Shown here: positions 34,521 to 43,022 of the stretch, in pieces
How positions within the stretch are numbered: position 1 is the first letter of the stretch
Layout: each line of letters opens with the position of its first letter
DNA from: Syntrophaceae bacterium
Lineage (GTDB): Bacteria > Desulfobacterota > Syntrophia > Syntrophales > PHBD01
Direction: 5' to 3'
NCBI GenBank assembly: GCA_013177825.1
Contig: JABLXX010000002.1
Coordinates: forward strand, 1 to 64,000
DNA: 64,000 nucleotides
Made by a program: the position numbers and the translations under genes
The notes under the pieces: generated by a model
Seen by the model: the letters and a program-made list of their open reading frames with translations, nothing else
The model's database searches: none
What the model was told of the DNA's origin: nothing

Positions 34521-35654
34521 CTATGACCGGAGCGCGGCCAGCATGCGATCCTGCGCGTCGAGGTAGAGCAGGTCGCCGGCGCGGCCGCTTTTCTCCGCCA
34601 GGTTTTTCAGCGCTTCCTTCTTCTTGGCCTGTGCGGCCTCTTTCAGCATCTCCAGGCTCCCGGCGGGGACGTCGTGAAATTCGAGGACCCCCCTTGCTTT
34701 CGCCAGGTCCAGGAGCGCCGCGCCGGCGTTGGACCGGACGATGACCTGATTCCAGGACCGCGTCTCCTCCCAGCTTCCGCCCAGGCGCGCCGAGCCGACG
34801 GAAAGATCGGAGAATTCGGCGGTTGTATCGACACAGTATCGGCAGGACTCCCGGATGCAGTCCCGGATTTCCTCTATCGGAAACGTCCGCTTGCCGTCGT
34901 CGAGATAGACCTCGAGGACGCCTTCCCCCGGGGGAATCTCCATCCCCCGCACCCGGTCGAGGCCGACGCTTCCTTCCAGGAGGCCCGTCAGCTTCGACCA
35001 GGAAAGGGTGAAGCCGCAGAAAAGGCCGATGGTCAGCTTCAGCTTGTCGATCGGGTTTGCGCCGCTGTCCAGTTTCGGCTTGAGGCGCATTTTGGCCAGG
35101 GCGAAGGCCTGGCAGGGCGTGGCGACGACGCCGATCTTTTCGCTTTTGCCGGCGGCCGTCCGGTTGAATTCGGCCACCGTCGGGGAGACGATGAACTTGC
35201 TCTTCCCCCGCTTCCAGACCTCCGCGGGTTCTTGGACGGTGGTGCCGGAATGGAGGAACCGCTCCCGGCCCTCGGCGACGACGGCGACGTCGATCAGGCC
35301 TTCCGTGAGGGCCAGCGACATCAGCGCCGAGACCGTCCCGCCGTGCTGGGCCTGTCGGCGGAGGCCGGCGTCGGCGGCGCGGACGATGTGGAAGGATCGG
35401 ACGGGTCCGATTTCCCGGGTGAGGTCGGCTTCCGGGGAGAGGAGCCGGCGCATCCGGTCGAGATCCACCGGCGTCCGGGGACAGAAGGCATAGCAGCGGC
35501 CCGCCTGGATGTCGCATGGATTCAGGACGATCGTCCGGTCGCGGTAAAAGGTCTGATAAGGGCAGAGGTTGACGCAGGCCCCGCATCCCGTGCAGAGCCC
35601 GGCGTCCTGGACCTGTTCCTGGAGCTCCTTCTGTCCTCCGATTTCGCGCGGCAT
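34521..35654 (-). CDS. FrhB-like ferredoxin/flavin oxidoreductase subunit
   Basis: A 377-residue member of the coenzyme F420 hydrogenase/dehydrogenase beta-subunit family. The N-terminal cluster-binding region has CTGCGACVNLCPYQTF and further Cys in CDIQAGRCYAFCP. The FrhB domains follow (GGTVSALMSLALTEGLIDVA; VVATPCQAFALAKM; CRYCVDTTAEFSDLSVGS). FrhB proteins move electrons between ferredoxin and flavin or F420. In non-methanogens the acceptor is usually unknown. ATG 35654 is preferred for AGGGAGGG upstream. It is first gene of the unit with iorA and iorB, so it may supply or take electrons from the IOR reaction. Confidence 0.87.
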   Translation of the reverse strand: MPREIGGQKELQEQVQDAGLCTGCGACVNLCPYQTFYRDRTIVLNPCDIQAGRCYAFCPRTPVDLDRMRRLLSPEADLTREIGPVRSFHIVRAADAGLRRQAQHGGTVSALMSLALTEGLIDVAVVAEGRERFLHSGTTVQEPAEVWKRGKSKFIVSPTVAEFNRTAAGKSEKIGVVATPCQAFALAKMRLKPKLDSGANPIDKLKLTIGLFCGFTLSWSKLTGLLEGSVGLDRVRGMEIPPGEGVLEVYLDDGKRTFPIEEIRDCIRESCRYCVDTTAEFSDLSVGSARLGGSWEETRSWNQVIVRSNAGAALLDLAKARGVLEFHDVPAGSLEMLKEAAQAKKKEALKNLAEKSGRAGDLLYLDAQDRMLAALRS

Positions 35655-35763
35655 TGATGCAGCCCTCCCTGATTTGTGCGTTCCCTGATGTGTCGACGGA
35701 TCATCCGTTATCACACTCGGTGGAGCGGGAACAACGCACAAAGTTCGATTTTCGGGAGTCCGC

Positions 35764-37368
35764 TCAGGTTTGCGGGAGCTTCCTGGGCAGGGAGAGGATG
35801 AAGGTGATCAGTTCGCCGGAATCGGCGTCGAGGCGGAGGGATCCCCCGTGGGCGTGGATGATTTCCCGGGCGAGGCTCAGGCCGAGGCCGGACCCGGGGA
35901 CGGTGCGGCTGCGCGACTTGTCGACCCGGTAGAAGCGGTGGAAGATCTTTTCATGGTCGGCCTCCGGGATCGGGGCGCCGGAGTTGGAGATCGTGAAGAG
36001 CACCCGGTCCACGCGCTCCTCCAGCCGGAACCGGATCAGGCCGCCTTCCGTGTTGAACTTGACGGCATTGGAGGTGAGGTTCTGGATCACCTGCCGGAAG
36101 AGATCCGGATCGGCCTGTACCATAACGTGCGGAGCGATTTCCGGCTCCAGGCGCAGGCCGGGCGCGATGGCGCCGACGTCCTCGATGGCCGACTCGATGA
36201 CGGTGCTGATATCGAGGGGCTCCAGGTTCAGGGCCAGCTGCCCCGCATCGGCGTGGGCGAGGATCAGAAGCTTCTGAACGATCGCCTTCAGCCTCTGCAC
36301 CTCTTCGATGAGCGTGCCGTAGGAGCGCTGTTCATCCGAGCCGTCGGGCGCGTGCTGCACGGCGTCGTCGAGCATCCCCTGGAGGATCGTCAGCGGCGTC
36401 TTCAGCTCATGGGCGGCGTCGGCGCTGAAGCGCACCGCCTGCTTGAAGCTGTTTTCGAGCCGGTCCAGCATGTCGTTGATCACGTCCACCAGCCGGGAAA
36501 ATTCGTCCCGGGCTCCGGTTGACGGAGGAATCCTCCGGTCCAGGCCCTGCGCCGTGATGGATTCCGCCGTCCGGGTGATGTCCGCGACGGGTCCGAGCGC
36601 CCTTCTGGTGATGAGCCATCCTCCCGCGGCGAGCAGGAGCAGCGCAATCGGCAATGCGATGAAGAATGTCTTCCTGAAGCGGGCGGCCTCCGAATGGAAC
36701 CCCGCCATGTCCATGCCGATCAGGATCGTGATGAACGGATTGCCCATGATCCCGATCCGCCATGTCTTCCCGTCGGCCTTCAGGGTCTTGAAGAAAGGCT
36801 GCTTTGCGCGGATCGGGACGGGTGGACCGGGAGGCGGCCTGTCGGGGATGATGTCCGCGTGAGAAGGACCCGGCGGCCTGCCCGGCAGGATACCGGAGGG
36901 GGGAGGCATCGCGGTTCCCGTGCGATCGTCCGGGGGTTCCTGTCCCGCCGGATCGACCGCGCCGGCATTGCGGCCGGAATGTTCAAGGCGCTGCCTGCTT
37001 TCCGGGAAATGGGCGGGAAGGGGCGGCGGTGTTTCCATCCTTCGGTCATATTCGGGGAAGGAGTCCTCCGAAATCCCTTCGGGCCAGTGGGGGGATCGGT
37101 ACAGGACCTCGTTCTTTCCGGTCCTGACCTGAACGATGATGTCTTTCCAGCGTTTTTCGCCGTAGATGAACTGGAGCGACCGGTCCATCTCCTCCCAGCG
37201 CCTCGCGAGCCGCCAGGCATGGAAGGGACGCTGTCCCAGCGAACGGATCTCCAAATCGATCCGGTCAAGGCTTACGTCATGGATCACGTTGAGAAAATAC
37301 AGGCCGAAGGCGATGAGAACGGAACCCGAGATCAGAATGGAAAGCAGGATGATCCTGATGCGAAACAA
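35764..37368 (-). CDS. Membrane sensor histidine kinase (OmpR-system partner), TTG start
   Basis: A 534-residue kinase. TM1 is at about 5-27. The periplasmic sensor region (28-235) contains a long Pro-rich segment (about 112-186, many PPP runs). TM2 is at about 236-254, HAMP at about 255-308, the HisKA His320 in FSADAAHELKTPLTIL, and the ATPase has NLTSNAVKFNTEGG and VPGSGLGLSLAREII. The frame begins at TTG 37368 with GGAG nine bases upstream, six bases after the response regulator stop. The Pro-rich loop is unusual and may be an extended spacer. The signal is unknown. Confidence 0.9.
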   Translation of the reverse strand: MFRIRIILLSILISGSVLIAFGLYFLNVIHDVSLDRIDLEIRSLGQRPFHAWRLARRWEEMDRSLQFIYGEKRWKDIIVQVRTGKNEVLYRSPHWPEGISEDSFPEYDRRMETPPPLPAHFPESRQRLEHSGRNAGAVDPAGQEPPDDRTGTAMPPPSGILPGRPPGPSHADIIPDRPPPGPPVPIRAKQPFFKTLKADGKTWRIGIMGNPFITILIGMDMAGFHSEAARFRKTFFIALPIALLLLAAGGWLITRRALGPVADITRTAESITAQGLDRRIPPSTGARDEFSRLVDVINDMLDRLENSFKQAVRFSADAAHELKTPLTILQGMLDDAVQHAPDGSDEQRSYGTLIEEVQRLKAIVQKLLILAHADAGQLALNLEPLDISTVIESAIEDVGAIAPGLRLEPEIAPHVMVQADPDLFRQVIQNLTSNAVKFNTEGGLIRFRLEERVDRVLFTISNSGAPIPEADHEKIFHRFYRVDKSRSRTVPGSGLGLSLAREIIHAHGGSLRLDADSGELITFILSLPRKLPQT

Positions 37369-37374
37369 TCTCGT

Positions 37375-38055
37375 CTACTCCCCGCCGATCCTGTTGAACC
37401 GGTATCCGACCCCCCGGACGGTTTCGATGCGCTGTCGGTCGGGGGCCCCATCCATCTTGCTGCGAAGCCGGCGGATATAGACGTCCACCACATTGGTCTG
37501 CGGGTCGAAAAAATAGCCCCAGACGTGTTCCAGGATCTGCATCCGGGTATATACGCGTCCCGGAGAGCGCATCAGCAGCGACAGCAGGTTGAATTCACGG
37601 GCCGTCAGCTCGACGATCCCCTTGTCCGTCATGACCTCCCGCGTGATCAGGTTGACGACCAGGTCCCCGTCCTGGAGCAGGCTGAGCTGCTGGCCCGTTC
37701 CCCTCCGGGTGACGGCATGGATTCGCGCGAACAGTTCTTCGATGTAGAACGGCTTGCTGAGGTAGTCGTCCGCCCCCAGGTTCAGGCCTTCGACCCGCTC
37801 GTTCAGCGCCGACCGCGCCGTCAGGAGGATCACCGGGACGGTGTTCTTCATTTCCCGGAGCTGCCGCAGGATCGTCAGGCCGTCGCGTCCCGGGAGCATG
37901 ATATCCAGCAGGATGACGTCGTAGGCCTGCCCGGTGGCCATGGTAAAGCCTTCATCGCCGTCTTCGCAGACGTCGACGACGAAGCCCTGTTCCTTGAGTC
38001 CCTTTTTCACAAAGGAGATGATCTTCCTGTCGTCCTCGACGAAAAGCACCCGCAT
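37375..38055 (-). CDS. OmpR-family response regulator
   Basis: A 226-residue regulator. The receiver has acidic residues E7/D8/D9, the acceptor Asp51 (ILLDIMLPGRDG) and the Lys in DYLSKPFYIEEL. The C-terminal winged helix (about 125-222) includes LTAREFNLLSLLMRSPGRVY, the DVYIRRLRSKMD recognition helix and GVGYRF. ATG 38055 is chosen because the receiver begins there (MRVLFVEDD), although the frame is open further upstream. It is paired with the kinase downstream. The exported proteins at 38322 and 38896 are divergent and are candidate targets. Confidence 0.93.
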   Translation of the reverse strand: MRVLFVEDDRKIISFVKKGLKEQGFVVDVCEDGDEGFTMATGQAYDVILLDIMLPGRDGLTILRQLREMKNTVPVILLTARSALNERVEGLNLGADDYLSKPFYIEELFARIHAVTRRGTGQQLSLLQDGDLVVNLITREVMTDKGIVELTAREFNLLSLLMRSPGRVYTRMQILEHVWGYFFDPQTNVVDVYIRRLRSKMDGAPDRQRIETVRGVGYRFNRIGGE

Positions 38056-38321
38056 GGCGCTACTGTACCCATAATCGGATTTATTGCAACGGGTCATGAG
38101 ATTAAAAAACCGTAACCTTTTCTGTCCCATCGCAGCAGGGGGGCGCCGCCTGGCGCCTGTCCGACCGCACCCGGGGACGATTCCTTCCCGTCCGCTTTCC
38201 GCAACCTCCAGCCATGACATTCTTTTCATGATTTCCCCCGGCAATTCGTCATCCGGCGGGCGTATGAAACGACACGACCTGCGAGGTGCGGGTGAGGTCG
38301 GAAAAAGCCGGAGGACGTACC

Positions 38322-38795
38322 ATGAAAAAGGAAATCATGAAGGATGCCGCGTTGGTAGGTGTGATTCTCGCGCTGGTTCTGCTGTTCGTGTTCGAGATTG
38401 CCTGGGGGCAGACCCCCGGTCTGCGGGAACCGGACTGTCTCGCCGGGGAGAACGGCCCCTGTCCCGATGAGGCGGACGATGGAATGCCCTGCGACTTCAC
38501 GGCCGGGCCTCCACCGGAGGCTTATCAGGCCTGCAAGGGTACGGAATCCGGAAGCATCTCCGGCTTCACGGCCCTGTGGGGGGAGACGATCACGGGTGTC
38601 TGCCGGAGGGATGAAAACGGCCGGCTCGTGCTGATCCCTGATCCGCCGGAGGACGCGGAACTGGCCGAAGCCCCGCATCCGTCGGCCTGCTGCGAAGAGG
38701 AGCCGGAGGCCATTCCCGGGGAATGGGAAGACATGTGCCCCTTCCCGCCGCCTTGGAGTGAAAGGGGCTTCGGACGCATGGGGTTCATGGATTGA
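38322..38795 (+). CDS. Exported cysteine-containing hypothetical protein
   Basis: A 157-residue protein with an N-terminal hydrophobic segment (about 9-28, AALVGVILALVLLFVFEIAW) that may be a signal peptide or anchor. The acidic mature part has eight Cys, including PDCLAGENGPCPDE and PSACCEEEPEA, and ends in a Pro/Gly-rich tail. No family is recognised. ATG 38322 follows GGAGGACG. It lies about 270 bp from the divergent response regulator. The stop at 38795 precedes the next exported gene by 100 bp. Confidence 0.6.
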   Translation: MKKEIMKDAALVGVILALVLLFVFEIAWGQTPGLREPDCLAGENGPCPDEADDGMPCDFTAGPPPEAYQACKGTESGSISGFTALWGETITGVCRRDENGRLVLIPDPPEDAELAEAPHPSACCEEEPEAIPGEWEDMCPFPPPWSERGFGRMGFMD

Positions 38796-38895
38796 GGATC
38801 GGGGAATGGGGGCCATAATACCGGCCGGATGCCCGCCTGCGCATGCCGCGTCCGGGGCAGGCCGAACATCGGAACAGGCAAGGGAAGGAGAGGCG

Positions 38896-39777
38896 ATGAA
38901 AAACATGCGGATGCCCTTTCTGGCCACCGTTGCCGTGCTGCTGTTTTCGGCGGTTTTCATCGGATGCGTCATGAAAGAGCTGCACAGTGCGTGGCATGAT
39001 CGACCGGTCGCCGGTGGCGCGGAAGACGAATGGCTGGAATGGAATCGGGCGCTTCACTGGCTACCGGGGGAAGAGGTCACGATCGGGCTTCTGAACGATG
39101 ACAGGATGCTGTACCTGCGCCTTTCTACGCGGAACAAGGCCATCCAGCGGCAGGTTATGACCGTCGGCCTGACGGTATGGCTCGATGAGACGGGCGGCCG
39201 GAACGAGGCCTACGGGATTCGATTTCCGCTTCCGAACCGCGGGAAGGAGCCGGGGGCCGAACGCCCGCCCGCCCTGGAAGGAGACGGCGAAGGGCGGATG
39301 GATCCCTCCGGCGGGCCCGATCGGTTCCGGGACGTATCGCGGGGTGATATGGAAATCACGCGCCCCGGCAGAAACGAGTACAGCGTGATTCTAGCGGACA
39401 ATTCCGATCCGAACGGCATCCGGTGCCGGATCAGGGACGTACAGGGCTCTCTTGTATATGAACTTCGGGTGCCCCTGATCCGGGATGAAGCATCACCCCT
39501 GGGCATTGCGGCGAGAAAGCCGAAAATAGTCGGCATCGGCCTGCTGACCGGGGAGGATTCGGGACCGTCGCCGCGTTGGGGAGTCGAAGGCGGCGGCCGC
39601 GGGGGCGGAAGGGGCCCGGGCGGTGCCGGTCCGGGCGGATCCGGCGGAGAGCCGGGAGGAAGAGGGGGCGGGACGGGACCGCCCCAGGGGCCGCCCGGCG
39701 GTATGGGCGGCGGAGGGCGGGAGAAGACGAAGTCGATCGATCTGTGGCTGAAGATTCATCTGGCCGAGCATCCATGA
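38896..39777 (+). CDS. Lipoprotein with DOMON/CBM9-like domain and Gly-rich tail
   Basis: A 293-residue lipoprotein (lipobox VFIGC, Cys at about 24). Residues about 45-225 look like a beta-sandwich ligand domain (EEVTIGLLNDDRMLYLRLST; VGLTVWLDETGGRNEAYGIR), similar to DOMON/CBM9-type domains. A roughly 45-residue Gly/Arg/Pro tail (about 234-279) follows, then a closing strand KSIDLWLKIHLAEHP. The substrate or ligand is unknown. ATG 38896 follows GAAGGAGAGG. It is probably co-transcribed with the upstream exported protein. Confidence 0.7.
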   Translation: MKNMRMPFLATVAVLLFSAVFIGCVMKELHSAWHDRPVAGGAEDEWLEWNRALHWLPGEEVTIGLLNDDRMLYLRLSTRNKAIQRQVMTVGLTVWLDETGGRNEAYGIRFPLPNRGKEPGAERPPALEGDGEGRMDPSGGPDRFRDVSRGDMEITRPGRNEYSVILADNSDPNGIRCRIRDVQGSLVYELRVPLIRDEASPLGIAARKPKIVGIGLLTGEDSGPSPRWGVEGGGRGGGRGPGGAGPGGSGGEPGGRGGGTGPPQGPPGGMGGGGREKTKSIDLWLKIHLAEHP

Positions 39778-40048
39778 GAGGGAGGGGGGGATGAAAAAAA
39801 TACTGCTGGCGGCCCGCCGCGGTGTTAAACGGAAAAGCCTGCGGCGGCTGCCCTGTCGGCGGCCGATCCATCTGTTTCCCCTCCGTGCATTTGATTCAGA
39901 GTCATGACATCACCCTATCTGAACTTTACAAACCGATCCATCCTCCTTAAGGGAATGGAGACGGACTGAAATCCGTCCCAATTCACCGTCCTGTTTTTTT
40001 GTCACAAACCATGCCCCGGAATTGTCTAACAGGGAAAGGGTGAAACAG

Positions 40049-40918
40049 ATGCCGGCGAAAACGCACATTGCAGAGGGGACCATCGAGGATCTGGTCGAGC
40101 GGGCCAGCAAGGGAGACCGGGAGGTCCTTGAAGAAATCGTCCGGCGGATCCAGGACGGGATTTACGGGCTGGCGATCCGGATGCTCTACATCCCCGCCGA
40201 TGCGGAAGACGCCACCCAGGAGATCCTCGTCAAGGTCATCACCCACTTGAGCACATTCAAAGGGGAGAGCCGCTTTGAGACATGGGTCTACCGCATTGCC
40301 TCCAATCACCTGCTGACCGAGTGCAGGGGGCGGGCCGAGCGCTGGCGCATGACCTTCGACGTCTGCCGGCAGGCCATCGAGGAATCGGGACCGGAGGGTC
40401 TGTATGACCCGTCCGCAGGTGCCGAGCAGAGCCTCATCTGTGAGGAGATGAAGCGGGCCTGCGTCCATTATCTCCTCCTGTGCCTCAACCGGGAGCTCCG
40501 CCTGGCTTTCATCCTCGGTGAGATCATCGGTGTCAGCAGCACGGAGGGGGCCCATATCCTGGGGCTGACACCGGCGGCATACCGCCAGCGTGTCTCCCGC
40601 GGGAAAAGGCAAGTCCTGGGTTTCCTGGCCAGTCAGTGCGGCCTGGCTAACGAGGGCAACCCCTGCCGGTGCGAAACGCTGTCTGCCTGGCACGTGCGGA
40701 AGGGGTACCTCGATCCGGAAAATCCGCTCTTTGCCAACCACCCCTGCCGTCCCCGGCGGGAAGGCGATGCGAAGGGCCTCGTACGTGAGATGGGCCGGAT
40801 GGCAAAGGCGGCCAGGGTCATCCGGAATCACCCGGACTATGCGGCCCCGGGCGCCTTTGTGGAGTCCATGAAACGGATGATCGAATCAAACCGGTTTCGT
40901 CTGCTGGAACATTCGTAG
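40049..40918 (+). CDS. ECF-type RNA polymerase sigma factor with C-terminal extension
   Basis: A 289-residue protein. Sigma region 2 lies at about 12-100 (DAEDATQEILVKVITHLSTF; SRFETWVYRIASNHLL), and region 4 at about 128-190 (LRLAFILGEIIGVSSTEGAH; TPAAYRQRVSRGKRQV). The 90-residue extension begins SQCGLANEGNPCRC and contains another Cys in FANHPCRP, so it may bind zinc. ECF factors with such extensions often lack a separate anti-sigma factor, and none is seen here. ATG 40049 is preferred over an upstream TTG because GGGAAAGGGTG lies before it. Confidence 0.88.
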   Translation: MPAKTHIAEGTIEDLVERASKGDREVLEEIVRRIQDGIYGLAIRMLYIPADAEDATQEILVKVITHLSTFKGESRFETWVYRIASNHLLTECRGRAERWRMTFDVCRQAIEESGPEGLYDPSAGAEQSLICEEMKRACVHYLLLCLNRELRLAFILGEIIGVSSTEGAHILGLTPAAYRQRVSRGKRQVLGFLASQCGLANEGNPCRCETLSAWHVRKGYLDPENPLFANHPCRPRREGDAKGLVREMGRMAKAARVIRNHPDYAAPGAFVESMKRMIESNRFRLLEHS

Positions 40919-40968
40919 GCGGCCGCGTTCGAGTCCGGTCCGGAAACCATAAACAGGGAGGCGTTTTC

Positions 40969-42111
40969 ATGTCGCTGACGGAAGAAATCAGGAGCTACGC
41001 CCTGGACCTCGGCTACAGCCGTGTGGGCATCACGACGGCGGAACCGTTTCCCCTATACGCCCAAGCTATCGAAGAGCGTTTGCCCGACTATGACTGGGCG
41101 GCCGACAGCGGGCTTCGCCTTCGGCGCGCGGTCCGTCCCCAGGACCGCCTGCCCGGTGCGCGGTCCATCGTCGTCGCGGTGTATGACTATTTCCGCGAGC
41201 GTTTCCCGGCGAACCTGGTGGGCAGGATCGGCCGCCTCTACCAGTCGCGCTCGTACATCGAGCCGACGACGCGCCTCGGCGGCGCCCGGGTCGAACTTAT
41301 GCGCCGCTTCCTGGAATCGAAGGAGATGCAGGTCGGGCGCTGGTACATGATCTCCTCCGGTGTTCCCGACCGCCTCGCCGCCGTCCGGGCCGGGCTCGGC
41401 ACGATCGGCCGTAACACCTTCTTCTCTGCCCCGGGCATCGGAACCTTCGTGATCATCCACACCTTCATTGTGGACGCCGAGCTGGAATATGATTCGCCCA
41501 CCGAGGGGACGCACTGCCCACCTGACTGCCGGCTGTGCCTCGATGCCTGCCCGACGGGGGCCATCGTCGCCGATTTTCGCCTGAATCCACGCCGGTGCCT
41601 CACCTTCAGCCACGTCGTCAACGTCCACGGCTTCCAGAACACCTCCCCATACATCGATCCGGAGATCCGGCCGAAGATGGGAAGCTGGATCCACGGCTGC
41701 GACCTCTGCCAGGAGGCCTGCCCGCGCAACCGGGAGAAGCTCCGCGCGGAACTGCCGGAGAACGCTTTTCTGGAAGAGGCGGCGAAGCACTTCAGCCTGA
41801 CGGGACTTCTGAGAATGGACGATGGGTTCGAGAAGAAGGCTGTTGCGCCGTTCCTCTACACATACATGCGGGACCGCCGGTTCTTCCAGCGGAACGCTGC
41901 CGTGGCGCTCGGCAACAGCGGCGATCAGGAGATGGTGCCTCATCTGGCGAGGGCCCTGGAGGATCCGGAGGAGCTGGTGCGGGCGCATGCGGCCTGGGCG
42001 CTCGGGCGGATCGGAGGCGCGGAAGCGCGGCGAGCCCTTGAATCCAGCCTGCCGCATGAGAACGGCGTCCGCGCGGCCGGGGAGATCCGGACGGCCCTGG
42101 CGTCGGCCTGA
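40969..42111 (+). CDS. QueG-like iron-sulfur protein with HEAT repeats
   Basis: A 380-residue relative of epoxyqueuosine reductase and corrinoid/4Fe-4S reductases. It has the N-terminal DUF1730-like part (about 1-150), RAGLGTIGRNTFFSAPGIG, two [4Fe-4S] motifs (CRLCLDACPTGAI and CDLCQEACPRN), and C-terminal HEAT-like helices (FFQRNAAVALGNSGDQEMVP; RAHAAWALGRIGGAEA). In QueG, as I recall, an Asp follows in a DSAPVLEK-like block before RAGLG. Here the aligned block reads ISSGVPDRLAAV, without that Asp. It is therefore more likely a QueG-like reductase of other function. SD GGAGG before ATG. Confidence 0.8.
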   Translation: MSLTEEIRSYALDLGYSRVGITTAEPFPLYAQAIEERLPDYDWAADSGLRLRRAVRPQDRLPGARSIVVAVYDYFRERFPANLVGRIGRLYQSRSYIEPTTRLGGARVELMRRFLESKEMQVGRWYMISSGVPDRLAAVRAGLGTIGRNTFFSAPGIGTFVIIHTFIVDAELEYDSPTEGTHCPPDCRLCLDACPTGAIVADFRLNPRRCLTFSHVVNVHGFQNTSPYIDPEIRPKMGSWIHGCDLCQEACPRNREKLRAELPENAFLEEAAKHFSLTGLLRMDDGFEKKAVAPFLYTYMRDRRFFQRNAAVALGNSGDQEMVPHLARALEDPEELVRAHAAWALGRIGGAEARRALESSLPHENGVRAAGEIRTALASA

Positions 42112-42298
42112 GGGAACTGCGCGAGAGTCGGGATCCCCGCTTGCGAGGGTCTTGTCTTTGTGAATGGATTGATAACATGCCGCTTTTCATTGCCCGTTGA
42201 CACCCGAAACCATCCGCAGTATACACTCGACTCGCATTATCTGGTTTTTATTCAAGAAATCCGCCTGAAGCGGAGTGCAACGGAGAAACGCAACAGCC

Positions 42299-42937
42299 AT
42301 GGACGAATCGAATTTCGGGATGACGACCAGGCGTGTCGAATCGCTGTCGGACAACGTATTCTCGGTCGCCATGACCCTCCTGGTGTTCAATCTGACGATC
42401 CCCGAGGTCTTGAGACTCTCGGACACCGAACTGCATGTGCTGCTGATGAACCAATGGCGGAAGTTCCTGAATTACTTTATCAGCTTTTTGCTTCTGTCCG
42501 TCCTGTGGTCCATCCATCACCAGCAGTTCCGGTACATCATGAAGACAAACCGGGTCCATCTCTGGATCAACATCTTCATCCTCATGTTCGTCGTTCTCGT
42601 GCCCTTTTCAACCTCGCTGATCGGCGATTACAGCGGAACGGTGACGGCCAACGTTTTCTTCTCCGCCAACATGGTCGTCCTGGCCGCACTGTTTCATGTG
42701 AACTGGGTTTATGCCATCAAGGATTATCGGCTTGTCCATCATGACCTGGCCATGGGTTCCCTGCGCAAGGGGACAAAGCGGAGCATCCTTTTTCTGACGG
42801 TGTCGCTCCTGGCATTGTCCCTGTCTTTTTTTGCCGCCCAGTGGAGTCCCATGTGCTTTGTCCTCATTCCCGTTGTCTTTTCCCTGAAAACGTTCCGGAC
42901 GAGCGGGGATGTACCGGATCATCCGGGGGGCGACTGA
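42299..42937 (+). CDS. TMEM175-like (DUF1211) potassium-channel-type protein
   Basis: A 212-residue membrane protein with about six hydrophobic segments. The N-terminal motif RVESLSDNVFSVAMTLLVFN corresponds to the TMEM175 signature RxxxFSDxVxAxxxTLLV, with Leu in place of the usual Phe. The following segment WSIHHQQFRYI is also typical. Bacterial TMEM175 proteins form weakly selective K+ channels as tetramers. The ATG at 42299 is chosen because the motif starts soon after it. An in-frame GTG at 42275 is a less likely start. Confidence 0.82.
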   Translation: MDESNFGMTTRRVESLSDNVFSVAMTLLVFNLTIPEVLRLSDTELHVLLMNQWRKFLNYFISFLLLSVLWSIHHQQFRYIMKTNRVHLWINIFILMFVVLVPFSTSLIGDYSGTVTANVFFSANMVVLAALFHVNWVYAIKDYRLVHHDLAMGSLRKGTKRSILFLTVSLLALSLSFFAAQWSPMCFVLIPVVFSLKTFRTSGDVPDHPGGD

Positions 42938-43022
42938 GCGGAGCGGCCCGGAGACGGGAACCCAGGCTGCCTGACGACGGGACGATGTCCCGTACCATGC
43001 GGTTTCGTTTTTCCCGCGGCCT

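Noticed and set aside
33062-34744. Long open frame (560 codons) antisense to iorA
   Set aside because: It is a by-product of GC-rich coding on the other strand. No domain is recognisable, whereas iorA shows all expected motifs.
39590-39735. Gly-rich GC tract as a possible structured RNA or repeat
   Set aside because: It is explained by the in-frame Gly/Arg/Pro tail of the lipoprotein at 38896-39777.
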